Source of the DNA: an uncultured Bacteroidales bacterium | GTDB lineage: Bacteria > Bacteroidota > Bacteroidia > Bacteroidales > UBA932 | DNA: 11,649 bases | Direction: 5' to 3' | NCBI GenBank assembly: GCA_945982095.1 | Contig: CAMFRR010000008.1 | Location: forward strand, 1-11,649 | Shown here: piece after piece, positions 1 through 7,261 of the stretch | Numbering within the stretch: the stretch's first letter is position 1 | How the letters are laid out: the number at the start of each line of letters is the position of its first letter | Translations under genes and position numbers: made by a program | Notes under the pieces: generated by a model | The model's database searches: none | Told to the model about the DNA's origin: nothing | What the model saw: the letters and a program-made list of their open reading frames with translations, nothing else

Positions 1-44
1 CACGTAAGGAGTCGTCGGCAGCGTCAGATGTGTATAAGAGACAG
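1..44. other. Illumina Nextera i5 adapter with index (artefact)
   Basis: Bases 12-25 read TCGTCGGCAGCGTC and 26-44 read AGATGTGTATAAGAGACAG, which together are the Nextera read-1 transposon-end adapter. Bases 4-11, GTAAGGAG, match the i5 index known as S505/N505, and bases 1-3 (CAC) fit the end of the P5 part of the same oligonucleotide. This is library DNA left on a contig end. The match is exact and ordered as in the commercial adapter, so native DNA starts at base 45. Reading frames should not be extended through it. Confidence 0.98.
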
Positions 45-598
45 ACATAAAGAGGGGCGCTGCTCTGGGTGAGGGAGTTGTTGCCTCGGATGGTGATAGT
101 GGCATCAGTGCCGACCGCACCATCGGAAGTAGTTACCACAACGCCGGCCACCTTACCAGTAAGAGCCTGGTCGAAATTGGTGACAGGAGCTTTGAGGAGT
201 TCGTCCATATCCACCTTGCTCACTGATCCGGTGAGGTCACGTTTGGCTACAGTACCGTAACCCACGCTCACAACCACTGCCTCGTCAATGGAAAGTTTCT
301 CCTCCTTCATCACTACCTTGATTGTACTGCGCTCACCAACTGGCTCCTTGAGCTCTTCATAACCCATGCAGGAGAAAGTGAGAACAGCTTTGGATGATGA
401 TGCATTGACGACAAAGTTGCCGTCAAAATCAGTCATGGCTGCAGAAGCGGTGTTACCATCCTCGAACACAGCCACAGCGATGAGAGAAATGCCCGCCTCA
501 TCCACAACCTGACCTGTAACCTTGAAACCCTGGGCGAACAGATTCACCGAGAGCAGCAAAGCGGCCAGGACGGTCAATAGTTTGGTTAGTTTTGTCAT
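45..598 (-). CDS. SusC-like TonB-dependent outer-membrane receptor, N-terminal part (truncated)
   Basis: Start ATG is at 598-596 and the frame stays open to the adapter junction, giving about 184 residues of a family whose members are usually near 1000. Residues 1-23 form a Sec signal peptide (MTKLTKLL, hydrophobic core, FAQ). Residues about 25-105 are the carboxypeptidase-D regulatory-like domain, with the typical TDFDGNF and CMGYEE stretches. Residues 107-117 (EAVVVSVGYGT) are the conserved segment before the plug. The plug begins with KRDLTGSVS and reaches ALTGKVAGV, TIRGNNS and APLYV, breaking off just where the family normally continues with a V/I-D-G motif. SusC proteins form the TonB-powered barrel that imports oligosaccharides with a SusD lipoprotein lid. 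Here susD would lie left of the window. The start is 11 bases after the stop of the chondroitin lyase gene, so co-transcription is likely and the imported ligand is inferred to be chondroitin sulfate fragments. The truncation is caused by the contig end, not by a mutation. Confidence 0.95.
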
Positions 599-609
599 AA
601 TGATTATGG

Positions 610-3567
610 TTAGAGATTAATGATTTTGAATTCTACCGGACGTCCATGCTGGCAAGTGGCAATAATCCTGGTGCCGCTTCCTTCCTGGCTCAGTGTCACA
701 GCATCGCAAGGTTCAAGCAGCTTATATGAACCGTTCAGAACCACGCTGCGCAGAAGAGGCTGACTGGCCTGAGGCGTAGTATATGCCTTTTCTGTTATGC
801 CCAGATCAGGAGTGCATATGCTCATCACCACGCTGCCATCCGCAAGCTTCCTCTCCATCACTATTGTCTCAGCGTCTGCACTTGCCACAAGGGTAGCAGC
901 GGAGCCAGAGAAAGCAGAGTAAACGATGTATGCTGTGATGCCTGTAGGTATATCTTTAACGACATGGGCATTGTTGTCTGCCTGTAACACGTTGTATGGC
1001 AGCTTCTTGGAGCTCTCCTTCACCTGTTTTGCAGAAGGCTGGACAAGCATCATATACTCATAATGGGCCTCTTTCGGTGCTACGCCATGATTAATGTAAG
1101 CTGTAATGAAATTGCCCTCTCCATCATTTTTCCTTTCATCGGAAGGAGTCTTCTGGAGCTGTTTCACGACATTCAGCCCCGCGCCGTCTTTGATTATATA
1201 GAAATTTTTCTTGGTATCGGTGAGCACCACCTGACCATGTTCGGTAACACAATGGCTCAATGGGAAGGCTGAACTGTAGAAATCGTTCACGTCCACTTCC
1301 TCGTCTTTCTCCACCAGGGCAAGCTGGTAAAGGGTGGTCTCGGTAGGATATGAAGAATCATTGCTGATTCCTGTTCCTATATGCACTATGCGGTTGTCAA
1401 AACAGAACACGCTCTTTGTAGCGGTGGCTCCCTTACAGAAATTCTTCCTGCCTCCCTCCACATAAGTGAATGCCAGACATCCGTTCTGACCTTCAAGAGA
1501 TGAAACACCTGGGAAACGCGAAGAGTTGCGTTCCATCAGAGTACCCGGAAGAGGGCTGTCCAGCATATCGAAAGGAAGGTGTATTGAGGTAGCTCCAGGG
1601 AAACGATTCCAATCCCATCCCTCACGTACATAACCGCTTTCCTTGCGGGAAGGGGCAGTGAAGAGTTGGGCAGTGCCGTGGCTGAGATAACGGCCGTAAC
1701 GGTTTTCCTTGGCATATATTTCCGAAGACCACACATCCGAATTGAAGCCCTTGAGCGAAAGCATCCAGCCATCACGGCGATGGATTCCGAATCCGCCATA
1801 ATTATATACGCGGAAGCCTTCTGCCGGCTTGGCAGCCTGCACACCGGCCTTCTTGAATTCGGAAAGATAAGCCTTGTCGCTGCCTCCCAGGGCAATATAC
1901 GCTCCGGCAAGTTCAGGATCCACAGCCTTTCCTCCGCCTGTAAGATCGCCCAGCACAGCAAGTCTTGCAAAAGCCTGCACATCAGGATCAGGGATGGAAC
2001 CGTCGAGAGGATGACGTCCGCAGACAGCTATACCCCAATCCCTCACATTGCTGTAATCCTGCATTGCCAACATACATTTCTTGAGAGCCTTGCGGCCTTC
2101 CTGAGCCGGAGCAAAGTCCGTGTCACGTGTAAAGAAGCAGAAATCTCCCACTGCAGCAAATGCTCCCACAGAATACGAAGGATAATGACCGCCATGATGG
2201 AAGGAAGTACCGTCAGGCTTGGTGCCTCCTATAGTTCCGTCGCTGCATAGCATCGAATCCGAAAGCCATGCTCCCAGAAGTTTCATATATGCATACTTTG
2301 CCCTATCATCCTCCTGCAGCATCACAGACACCACCTTGGGATTAAGAAGAGTGTTCCAGGTGTCAAGTATGTCGTTGCGGTGCAGAGCATAAGGCTTGCG
2401 TGCCTCCTGAATGCCGCTCCAGTACAGCAGCACCTTGTTGTACTCTTCCAGCTTGCCCGCCTTCGCCAATTCCTTGCGCAGAATCCATATTCCCTTGTAC
2501 AGGTTGCGCATCTGATATCCATAATGCTTGTTTGTACCCCAGCCGCTGCCATAGGCAAAACCCTGGTCTATGGCATGATCCATTGCGTCAATTACCCTGC
2601 TGACGTTGGAACAGTTGCCAGTATAGAGATAATCAAGGGCATACCAATACACGAGATCCTGTATATAACGTATGCGCAGGTCACCGTCTGCGGAGCTGAA
2701 CTCGTCATCGTAAAGCAGAGGCCGGCCTGTTATGCTGCCATCAGGAAGCCTTTTTATTCCATAAGTGTTCCAGGCCTCCTCACAGCGTGGCATAAGCGTG
2801 CTCTGAGTGTATTGCGAGCCAGGATTTCCCGTAGCAGCCCATATATCCATTCGTTGCTCTATGCTACGCAGCATGTTTGCCTGTTCCTTTGTAATATCCT
2901 TGAGCTCGGGAACAGGATACTGTTCCCATTCCCACAGGCGGCCCCACTGCCACACGCGTGAGCTGTATTTCCAGTTATTGTCCGGTATCTGCATATCGGC
3001 GGCAATCTGGTCTATCAAAGGACGGGTCATGAACGAGAGCCTATCTAAATATATGGTACCCTGTGTGACCGCCACAGGCACCGCCACCGTCATTCTCGAG
3101 GCTTTGACCTCGGCCCTTTCCTCTTCAGGCAATTCGCCCCAATGCCTGCCATCCGGCATCAGCATATCCTCATATCTCACCCACATTGCACGCCATCCCT
3201 TGAAATTCATGTGGAAGCGCTGGGCGCATATCACTCCCCCGTTCGAATCGTGAAAACGGAAAAGAAGGTCATCATCAAATGGAGAACTGTTGTATATCCA
3301 CAAAACGATGCCCGCATCTTTCACTTTCATAGAGGCCTCGATATCAGCGCTATTGCTGAAAATGAGCTGGGCAGGTCCGGACCAACTGAAACGGACCGAA
3401 GAGTTGCCGTCCTTGAATTTTTCCGCGGACAGGCTTATCTCTCCCCTGCCGTTTACACGGATGAATTTTGGAAGAGTTCCTTCAAAATTATGTTGTGCAA
3501 CTATTGCCGCAGAAGCAGTAACGGCTGAAATCAAGAGTGTGATTAAAGAGAATAAGAGCTTTTTCAC
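610..3567 (-). CDS. Chondroitin sulfate ABC lyase (polysaccharide lyase family 8)
   Basis: An exported enzyme that cleaves chondroitin and dermatan sulfate by beta-elimination, leaving a 4,5-unsaturated uronate. It has the layout of Proteus vulgaris chondroitinase ABC I (about 1020 residues): N-terminal jelly-roll lyase domain (about 20-185), alpha-helical catalytic domain (about 205-590), then beta-sandwich domains. Counting from the GTG start, the four catalytic positions align by motif and spacing: His458 and Tyr465 (HGGHYPSY), Arg518 (CGRHPLDG) and Glu616 (SSEIY, before NRYGRY). REGWDWNR, GATSIHLP and SSLEGQ are also shared with the Proteus enzyme, as I recall its sequence. No in-frame ATG exists at the 5' end. 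A TTG at 3609 would give 999 residues, but GTG at 3567 gives 985 residues and a textbook signal peptide (MKKLLFSLITLLISAVTASA), so I chose GTG. There is no lipobox, so a soluble periplasmic or secreted enzyme is likely. It lies first in a leftward unit with SusC. Family call very sure; exact sulfation preference and endo/exo mode unknown. Confidence 0.95.
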   Translation of the reverse strand: MKKLLFSLITLLISAVTASAAIVAQHNFEGTLPKFIRVNGRGEISLSAEKFKDGNSSVRFSWSGPAQLIFSNSADIEASMKVKDAGIVLWIYNSSPFDDDLLFRFHDSNGGVICAQRFHMNFKGWRAMWVRYEDMLMPDGRHWGELPEEERAEVKASRMTVAVPVAVTQGTIYLDRLSFMTRPLIDQIAADMQIPDNNWKYSSRVWQWGRLWEWEQYPVPELKDITKEQANMLRSIEQRMDIWAATGNPGSQYTQSTLMPRCEEAWNTYGIKRLPDGSITGRPLLYDDEFSSADGDLRIRYIQDLVYWYALDYLYTGNCSNVSRVIDAMDHAIDQGFAYGSGWGTNKHYGYQMRNLYKGIWILRKELAKAGKLEEYNKVLLYWSGIQEARKPYALHRNDILDTWNTLLNPKVVSVMLQEDDRAKYAYMKLLGAWLSDSMLCSDGTIGGTKPDGTSFHHGGHYPSYSVGAFAAVGDFCFFTRDTDFAPAQEGRKALKKCMLAMQDYSNVRDWGIAVCGRHPLDGSIPDPDVQAFARLAVLGDLTGGGKAVDPELAGAYIALGGSDKAYLSEFKKAGVQAAKPAEGFRVYNYGGFGIHRRDGWMLSLKGFNSDVWSSEIYAKENRYGRYLSHGTAQLFTAPSRKESGYVREGWDWNRFPGATSIHLPFDMLDSPLPGTLMERNSSRFPGVSSLEGQNGCLAFTYVEGGRKNFCKGATATKSVFCFDNRIVHIGTGISNDSSYPTETTLYQLALVEKDEEVDVNDFYSSAFPLSHCVTEHGQVVLTDTKKNFYIIKDGAGLNVVKQLQKTPSDERKNDGEGNFITAYINHGVAPKEAHYEYMMLVQPSAKQVKESSKKLPYNVLQADNNAHVVKDIPTGITAYIVYSAFSGSAATLVASADAETIVMERKLADGSVVMSICTPDLGITEKAYTTPQASQPLLRSVVLNGSYKLLEPCDAVTLSQEGSGTRIIATCQHGRPVEFKIINL

Positions 3568-3659
3568 TTTCTTATACTTGTTTTGAACGAATATATGAAT
3601 TTTTTTCAATATATTTGATTTTTATAAAAACTATTCAACGAAAATATCAGTTATCTATC
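3568..3659. promoter_or_regulatory. Divergent promoter region between PL8 lyase and GH88 genes
   Basis: This AT-rich 92-base gap separates the two divergent starts. On the plus strand 3610-3617 reads TATATTTG, a perfect Bacteroides -7 box (TAnnTTTG). The nearest TTTG upstream (3582-3585) is 24 bases away, slightly longer than the usual 19-21. On the minus strand 3595-3588 reads TATATTCG, one base off the -7 consensus, but I find no well-placed -33 box. If the minus-strand box is real, transcription would begin downstream of the TTG at 3609, which supports the GTG start at 3567. The two -7 boxes are only 14 bases apart, so the units may share regulation. Both assignments are inference. Confidence 0.45.
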
Positions 3660-4955
3660 ATGAAACTCAAACTCATCCCTCTGCTGCTGATTCCATTGCT
3701 TTTTGTACAATGTAAGAAACAGGACAACATCATTCAGGAGAACGTAGATTTCGCTGAGAAACAGCTTTCATATCTGATAGCCGCCAGCGAGGAAGACGGC
3801 AATCTCCGCATCCCTTCCACATTCAAAAATGGCGAGATCGAATTCGTTCCTGTTGACGACTGGGTAAGCGGATTCTTTGCAGGCACATTATGGTACATGT
3901 ACGAACTCACAGGAAAAGAGTTCTATGCACAGAAGGCTCAGCAGCACACCGAGCTTCTTCACGACATTCAATTCCTGAAATGGCATCACGACGTGGGCTT
4001 CATGGTATATGACAGCTACGGAAACGGAATGAGGCTGAAAAACATACCGGGATACGACACTGTGCTCGTAAACACAGCCCAGTCTCTCTCAACCCGATTC
4101 CGCCCTGCTGCCGGCATTCTGCAGTCCTGGAATGTAATCAACAATGGATGGCAGTCTGAGCGCGGATGGAAATGCCCTGTCATCATAGACAATATGATGA
4201 ACCTCGAGCTGTTGTTCAAAGTGAGCGAAATGACAGGCGACGACAGCTATAAGAACATTGCGGTAAGCCATGCCGACAAGACACTTGAGAACCACTATCG
4301 TGACGACTTCAGCACCTACCACGTAGTAGATTATGACGACGAAACAGGCGAGATAAGACACAAATGCACAGCTCAGGGCATTGCTGACGAATCACGCTGG
4401 GCCCGCGGCCAGGGCTGGAGCATATACGGTTTCACAGTGGCCTATCGTTTCACAAAAGACGAGAAATACCTCCAGAGGGCAAAGGATGTGGCAAATTATC
4501 TTCTTGTTGAAGAAGACCATATGCCGGAAGACATGGTGCCTCTTTGGGATTTCGACGTTGTTGAATTTGCAAATGACGAAGCCGAAATGGTGGCCCTTTT
4601 CGACGACAAGGACGCCATGAAGCCATATACGGAGATACGCGACGTATCATCAGCCGCAATCATAGCATCCGCTCTATATGAGCTTTACTGGTACACCAAG
4701 GACGAGCTTTACAAGACCAAGGCCGACAAGATGATTGAGTCTCTGTCTAAGGCTCCGTACAGGGCTGAGCTCGGCGAGAACGGTGGCTTCATTCTCAAAC
4801 ATTCAGTTGGAAGTCTGCCTCACTCCATCATCAACATCAGGACCAACCCGGCAGCCCACAACATTGACGTGCCTCTCAACTATGCGGACTACTACTTCCT
4901 CGAGGCTCTCATTCGCAAAGGACGCATAGAAAAAGGTGAAAATCCCATCAAATAA
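3660..4955 (+). CDS. GH88 unsaturated glucuronyl hydrolase, lipoprotein
   Basis: Removes the 4,5-unsaturated uronic acid from the non-reducing end of oligosaccharides released by polysaccharide lyases, so it acts directly after the divergent PL8 enzyme. The protein is 431 residues, normal for a GH88 enzyme with a signal. Residues 1-18 are a lipoprotein signal ending in FVQC, with Cys18 as the likely lipidated residue. The (alpha/alpha)6 barrel follows. Asp111 in HHDVGF and Asp177 in VIIDNMMNLELL correspond to the two catalytic aspartates of Bacillus unsaturated glucuronyl hydrolase (Asp88 and Asp149). WARGQGWSIYGF (247-258) and RDVSSAAIIASALYEL (327-342) are also typical. An upstream in-frame TTG at 3615 exists, but ATG at 3660 starts exactly at the signal peptide. 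The small protein gene follows after 15 bases. Location is probably the periplasmic face of a membrane; there is no clear acidic surface-export signal after Cys18. GH88 is distinguished from related GH105 by the HHDVGF and IIDNMMNL pattern. Specificity for chondroitin-derived disaccharides is inferred from context. Confidence 0.93.
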   Translation: MKLKLIPLLLIPLLFVQCKKQDNIIQENVDFAEKQLSYLIAASEEDGNLRIPSTFKNGEIEFVPVDDWVSGFFAGTLWYMYELTGKEFYAQKAQQHTELLHDIQFLKWHHDVGFMVYDSYGNGMRLKNIPGYDTVLVNTAQSLSTRFRPAAGILQSWNVINNGWQSERGWKCPVIIDNMMNLELLFKVSEMTGDDSYKNIAVSHADKTLENHYRDDFSTYHVVDYDDETGEIRHKCTAQGIADESRWARGQGWSIYGFTVAYRFTKDEKYLQRAKDVANYLLVEEDHMPEDMVPLWDFDVVEFANDEAEMVALFDDKDAMKPYTEIRDVSSAAIIASALYELYWYTKDELYKTKADKMIESLSKAPYRAELGENGGFILKHSVGSLPHSIINIRTNPAAHNIDVPLNYADYYFLEALIRKGRIEKGENPIK

Positions 4956-4970
4956 CCAAAATCAAATCAT

Positions 4971-5108
4971 ATGACAATCATTAAGAACAAAACAGAGTAC
5001 ATCGCTCCATTCATGGAAATGGATACTTTATGCGATGAGCAGGACATCCTGAGCGCAAGTCTCCAGGAGATGGATCCTGCAGACGATTATTATGGAGTAT
5101 GGGAATAA
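4971..5108 (+). CDS. Small acidic protein (45 residues) with Y-x-x-P motif, function unknown
   Basis: ATG at 4971 opens a 45-codon frame ending TAA at 5106-5108, starting MTIIKNKTEYIAPFMEMD and ending DDYYGVWE. It sits 15 bases after the GH88 stop and 17 bases before the next gene's ATG, exactly filling a gap that would otherwise be non-coding within a tight operon. It is very acidic (11 Asp/Glu against 2 Lys) and has no signal peptide or membrane segment. The arrangement lysine-rich start, Y-I-A-P, then D-I-L-S-A-S, then an acidic tail ending in aromatic residues resembles short hypothetical proteins I have seen often in Bacteroidales beside secreted lipoprotein genes; that memory is not a database result. 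It might be a leader or regulatory peptide, a chaperone-like partner of the downstream lipoprotein, or a peptide precursor. Coding status is supported mainly by spacing and composition. Confidence 0.7.
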   Translation: MTIIKNKTEYIAPFMEMDTLCDEQDILSASLQEMDPADDYYGVWE

Positions 5109-5125
5109 AGATCAAGGACAGAAAC

Positions 5126-7051
5126 ATGAAAAAAAGTAATTTGATTTACGTAGCTGCCCTCGGTCTGATGGCACTCGCATGCAACAAGGAGAATGAATTC
5201 CTCCCAGACGGACAGGATATCAATCTCGTACAGAAAACATTCTACACCGGAACTGAAGAATCCGCAGAGGAGAGCAAGGTTGCATTCTCAAAGGGTTTTG
5301 CCCTCAAATGGGAAGAGGGCGACCAGGTGATGGTCGTAACAAAGAAGATAGCAAAGGCATTCAATGTTACAAATATTAAAGGTAACTGCGCAGACATTAC
5401 CGGCTATACCCAGGCTGATGCAAGCGAATATTATGGTATTTACCCTGCCGCATCAATGGATCCTTCAAATGCCTGGACCGCAGACGGCAAGCTCATCGTG
5501 ACAATTCCTTCAGAGCAGACCGCCGTGCACGGATCTTTCGATCCTAAAGCATACGTGGCATCTGCCAAAGCCGAAGGTGACCACTTCAGCTTCAAGCCTC
5601 TCATCACCGCCATCAAATTCCAGCTCGGCCCTAAGGCAGCCGATGTGGCACAGGTGGTATTCAAAGGCTATGACTGGAAAAGTTATGACGACCACAACCA
5701 GGGCAAGAAAGAGCTGAACATGGCAGGAAAAGGCGTATTGGCAACAACTAATCTTACCGCACACGCATATGCAAGCGGAATTTCCACTTCATCTTCAATC
5801 ATTACTCTCAATGCTCCTGCTGACGGATTCAAGGCCGGCACTGACTACTACATCATCTTCCGCAACAATAACTGTGATGCCGGAGTGGAATTCACCTTCA
5901 CTCTCAAAGACGGTTCAACCTATGTAGCCACGAGCGAGAAAGCCCTTTACGACAAAGGTGCTGACGGAAAATATCCGGGCAAGAGCAACAAGGTCAAGAA
6001 TCTCGGAACACTGGACTACACACAGTTCACCAAGGTTGTGACTACTCCTATGGAAGACTACAACAACGGCAAGGTCATAAGCGTGGCAGGTAAAGAGATC
6101 ACGAAGAAGACCTACGGCACGGCTACAGAAATCAGTGCCAACAATTATGAGATTAGCACAGACGGTGTATTCTTCATAAATGAGGGCGTGACCGGTACCA
6201 AGATTACCAAGACCAACGGCTTCAGCAAGCTCATCGTAATCGCGAACGGAGAAAGCAATGCAGATCTTTCATGGGCTGCTCAAGTTCGATTCGGCAAAAA
6301 CGCAACCATAGCCATGAAGGGCATCACAATTGCCGAGTTCGACAATGATATGATTGTGAACAACATTAATGCTACTGACAATGGAACAGGTCTGTACTTT
6401 GAAGCTTGTAAGATAACTCTCCCTACAGGAGCAGGCAAGACATTCGTCCATAATGCTGCAGGCCGCACCTTCGGCGAGCTCAAGATGCATAGCTGCGATG
6501 TCAAGGTACGCAACAACAACCAGCGCATTGCCCTGCTTGCAGGCACAGAAGCTCCTGTATCAACGGCTGAATTCATAGACAACATTTTCTACTCTGAAAG
6601 CGCACAGAAACAGTTCCATGTGTTCGAGGGTAAGGATGCAAATCTTTCTGACCTCAGCATATGCAACAACAGCTTCATCAACACATATCTCGATTCTAAC
6701 AGTGGTTATGCTACAGCAAAGAATCTGACCAATTCGCTGACTGTCATAAAGAATATTCTGGAGCTCGGTGAGTACAAGACCATTATCAACCAGAATTACA
6801 GGACTATGTACAGGGGCAGCTCAGACGCTTCTGCTTATCCTGCAACTTACGAAGGAACCGCCGGCTACTTCTATGAGGGCGAGGGTGACGTGGTTGATCA
6901 GCATGGCATCAAAGACAGCTTTAAGGGTACTGGTATAAAAACAAGCTACCCTAAGAATGTTCCGGCGTACTCAAACTACGACTTCACAAACGGAGTATTC
7001 ACAAAAAACAGCAATGTTGCTAACATAAGCTCATACGGCGCAGCACGCTAA
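5126..7051 (+). CDS. Lipoprotein with fimbrillin-like N-terminus and predicted beta-helix (DUF4957-like) C-terminus
   Basis: A 641-residue exported protein. Start ATG 5126 opens directly on the signal MKKSNLIYVAALGLMALAC, with Cys19 as the lipidated residue; an earlier ATG at 5099 overlaps the small protein gene and would add nine residues ahead of the signal, so it was not used. Residues about 35-310 look like the fimbrillin/Mfa-type fold of Bacteroidales: KVAFSKGFALKWEEGDQVMVV, IPSEQT, then FKPLITAIKFQL. Residues about 330-600 show repeated short beta-strand turns rich in Asn, Asp and Gly (KLIVIANGES, IAMKGITIAEFDND, LYFEACKITLP, LKMHSCDVKV, AEFIDNIFY, LSICNNSFINTY, LTVIKNILELG), as in right-handed parallel beta-helices and DUF4957/DUF5123-type proteins. 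Its place third in the GH88 operon and its lipid anchor suggest a surface or periplasmic glycan-binding role. A lyase role is possible, since chondroitinase B (PL6) is a beta-helix, but no catalytic residues are identifiable by eye. Domain names are moderately sure; function is inference. Confidence 0.8.
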   Translation: MKKSNLIYVAALGLMALACNKENEFLPDGQDINLVQKTFYTGTEESAEESKVAFSKGFALKWEEGDQVMVVTKKIAKAFNVTNIKGNCADITGYTQADASEYYGIYPAASMDPSNAWTADGKLIVTIPSEQTAVHGSFDPKAYVASAKAEGDHFSFKPLITAIKFQLGPKAADVAQVVFKGYDWKSYDDHNQGKKELNMAGKGVLATTNLTAHAYASGISTSSSIITLNAPADGFKAGTDYYIIFRNNNCDAGVEFTFTLKDGSTYVATSEKALYDKGADGKYPGKSNKVKNLGTLDYTQFTKVVTTPMEDYNNGKVISVAGKEITKKTYGTATEISANNYEISTDGVFFINEGVTGTKITKTNGFSKLIVIANGESNADLSWAAQVRFGKNATIAMKGITIAEFDNDMIVNNINATDNGTGLYFEACKITLPTGAGKTFVHNAAGRTFGELKMHSCDVKVRNNNQRIALLAGTEAPVSTAEFIDNIFYSESAQKQFHVFEGKDANLSDLSICNNSFINTYLDSNSGYATAKNLTNSLTVIKNILELGEYKTIINQNYRTMYRGSSDASAYPATYEGTAGYFYEGEGDVVDQHGIKDSFKGTGIKTSYPKNVPAYSNYDFTNGVFTKNSNVANISSYGAAR

Positions 7052-7083
7052 AGCGTCAGGCTCCGCTTGAAAAGCAATTTCAG

Positions 7084-7130
7084 GAACACTTGTTTTGTCC
7101 TTGTGGCAGAACAAGTGTTCTTGTCATTTT
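7084..7130 (+). terminator. Strong hairpin terminator after the GH88 operon
   Basis: GAACACTTGTT at 7084-7094 pairs perfectly with AACAAGTGTTC at 7110-7120. The stem can extend inward by three pairs (TTG with CAG, one a G-T wobble), leaving a nine-base loop at 7098-7106. A T-rich stretch, TTGTCATTTT, follows at once. It lies 33 bases after the stop of the beta-helix lipoprotein and upstream of the lnt promoter, so it should insulate the two units. Confidence 0.85.
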
Positions 7131-7211
7131 GGGGAGGGGACCACTGGCGAGGGCGCTTCACTTCTGCAGGCTACTTTCTTTTCCAGCTCAGGCGCGCCGG
7201 GTCGGGGTGGT

Positions 7212-7242
7212 TTTGGAAATTGGTGAAAATGCTGTAAATTTG
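7212..7242 (+). promoter_or_regulatory. Bacteroides-type promoter for lnt
   Basis: TTTG at 7212-7215 (-33 box) is followed by exactly 19 bases and then TAAATTTG at 7235-7242, a perfect TAnnTTTG -7 box. Transcription would start near 7249, leaving a leader of about 13-20 bases before the lnt start. Both boxes and the spacing match the consensus of the Bacteroides housekeeping sigma factor. Confidence 0.75.
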
Positions 7243-7261
7243 GCTGCTTCTGAAAATCTGG

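Noticed and set aside
69..260. Plus-strand open frame at the left end
   Set aside because: It is antisense to the clear SusC plug-domain coding sequence.
1666..2250. Plus-strand open frame of 194 codons inside the PL8 gene
   Set aside because: It lies fully antisense to the catalytic and central part of a conserved lyase and resembles no family; GC-driven shadow.
5099..5125. Earlier ATG for the beta-helix lipoprotein
   Set aside because: It overlaps the small protein gene and would place nine residues ahead of a complete lipoprotein signal that starts at 5126.
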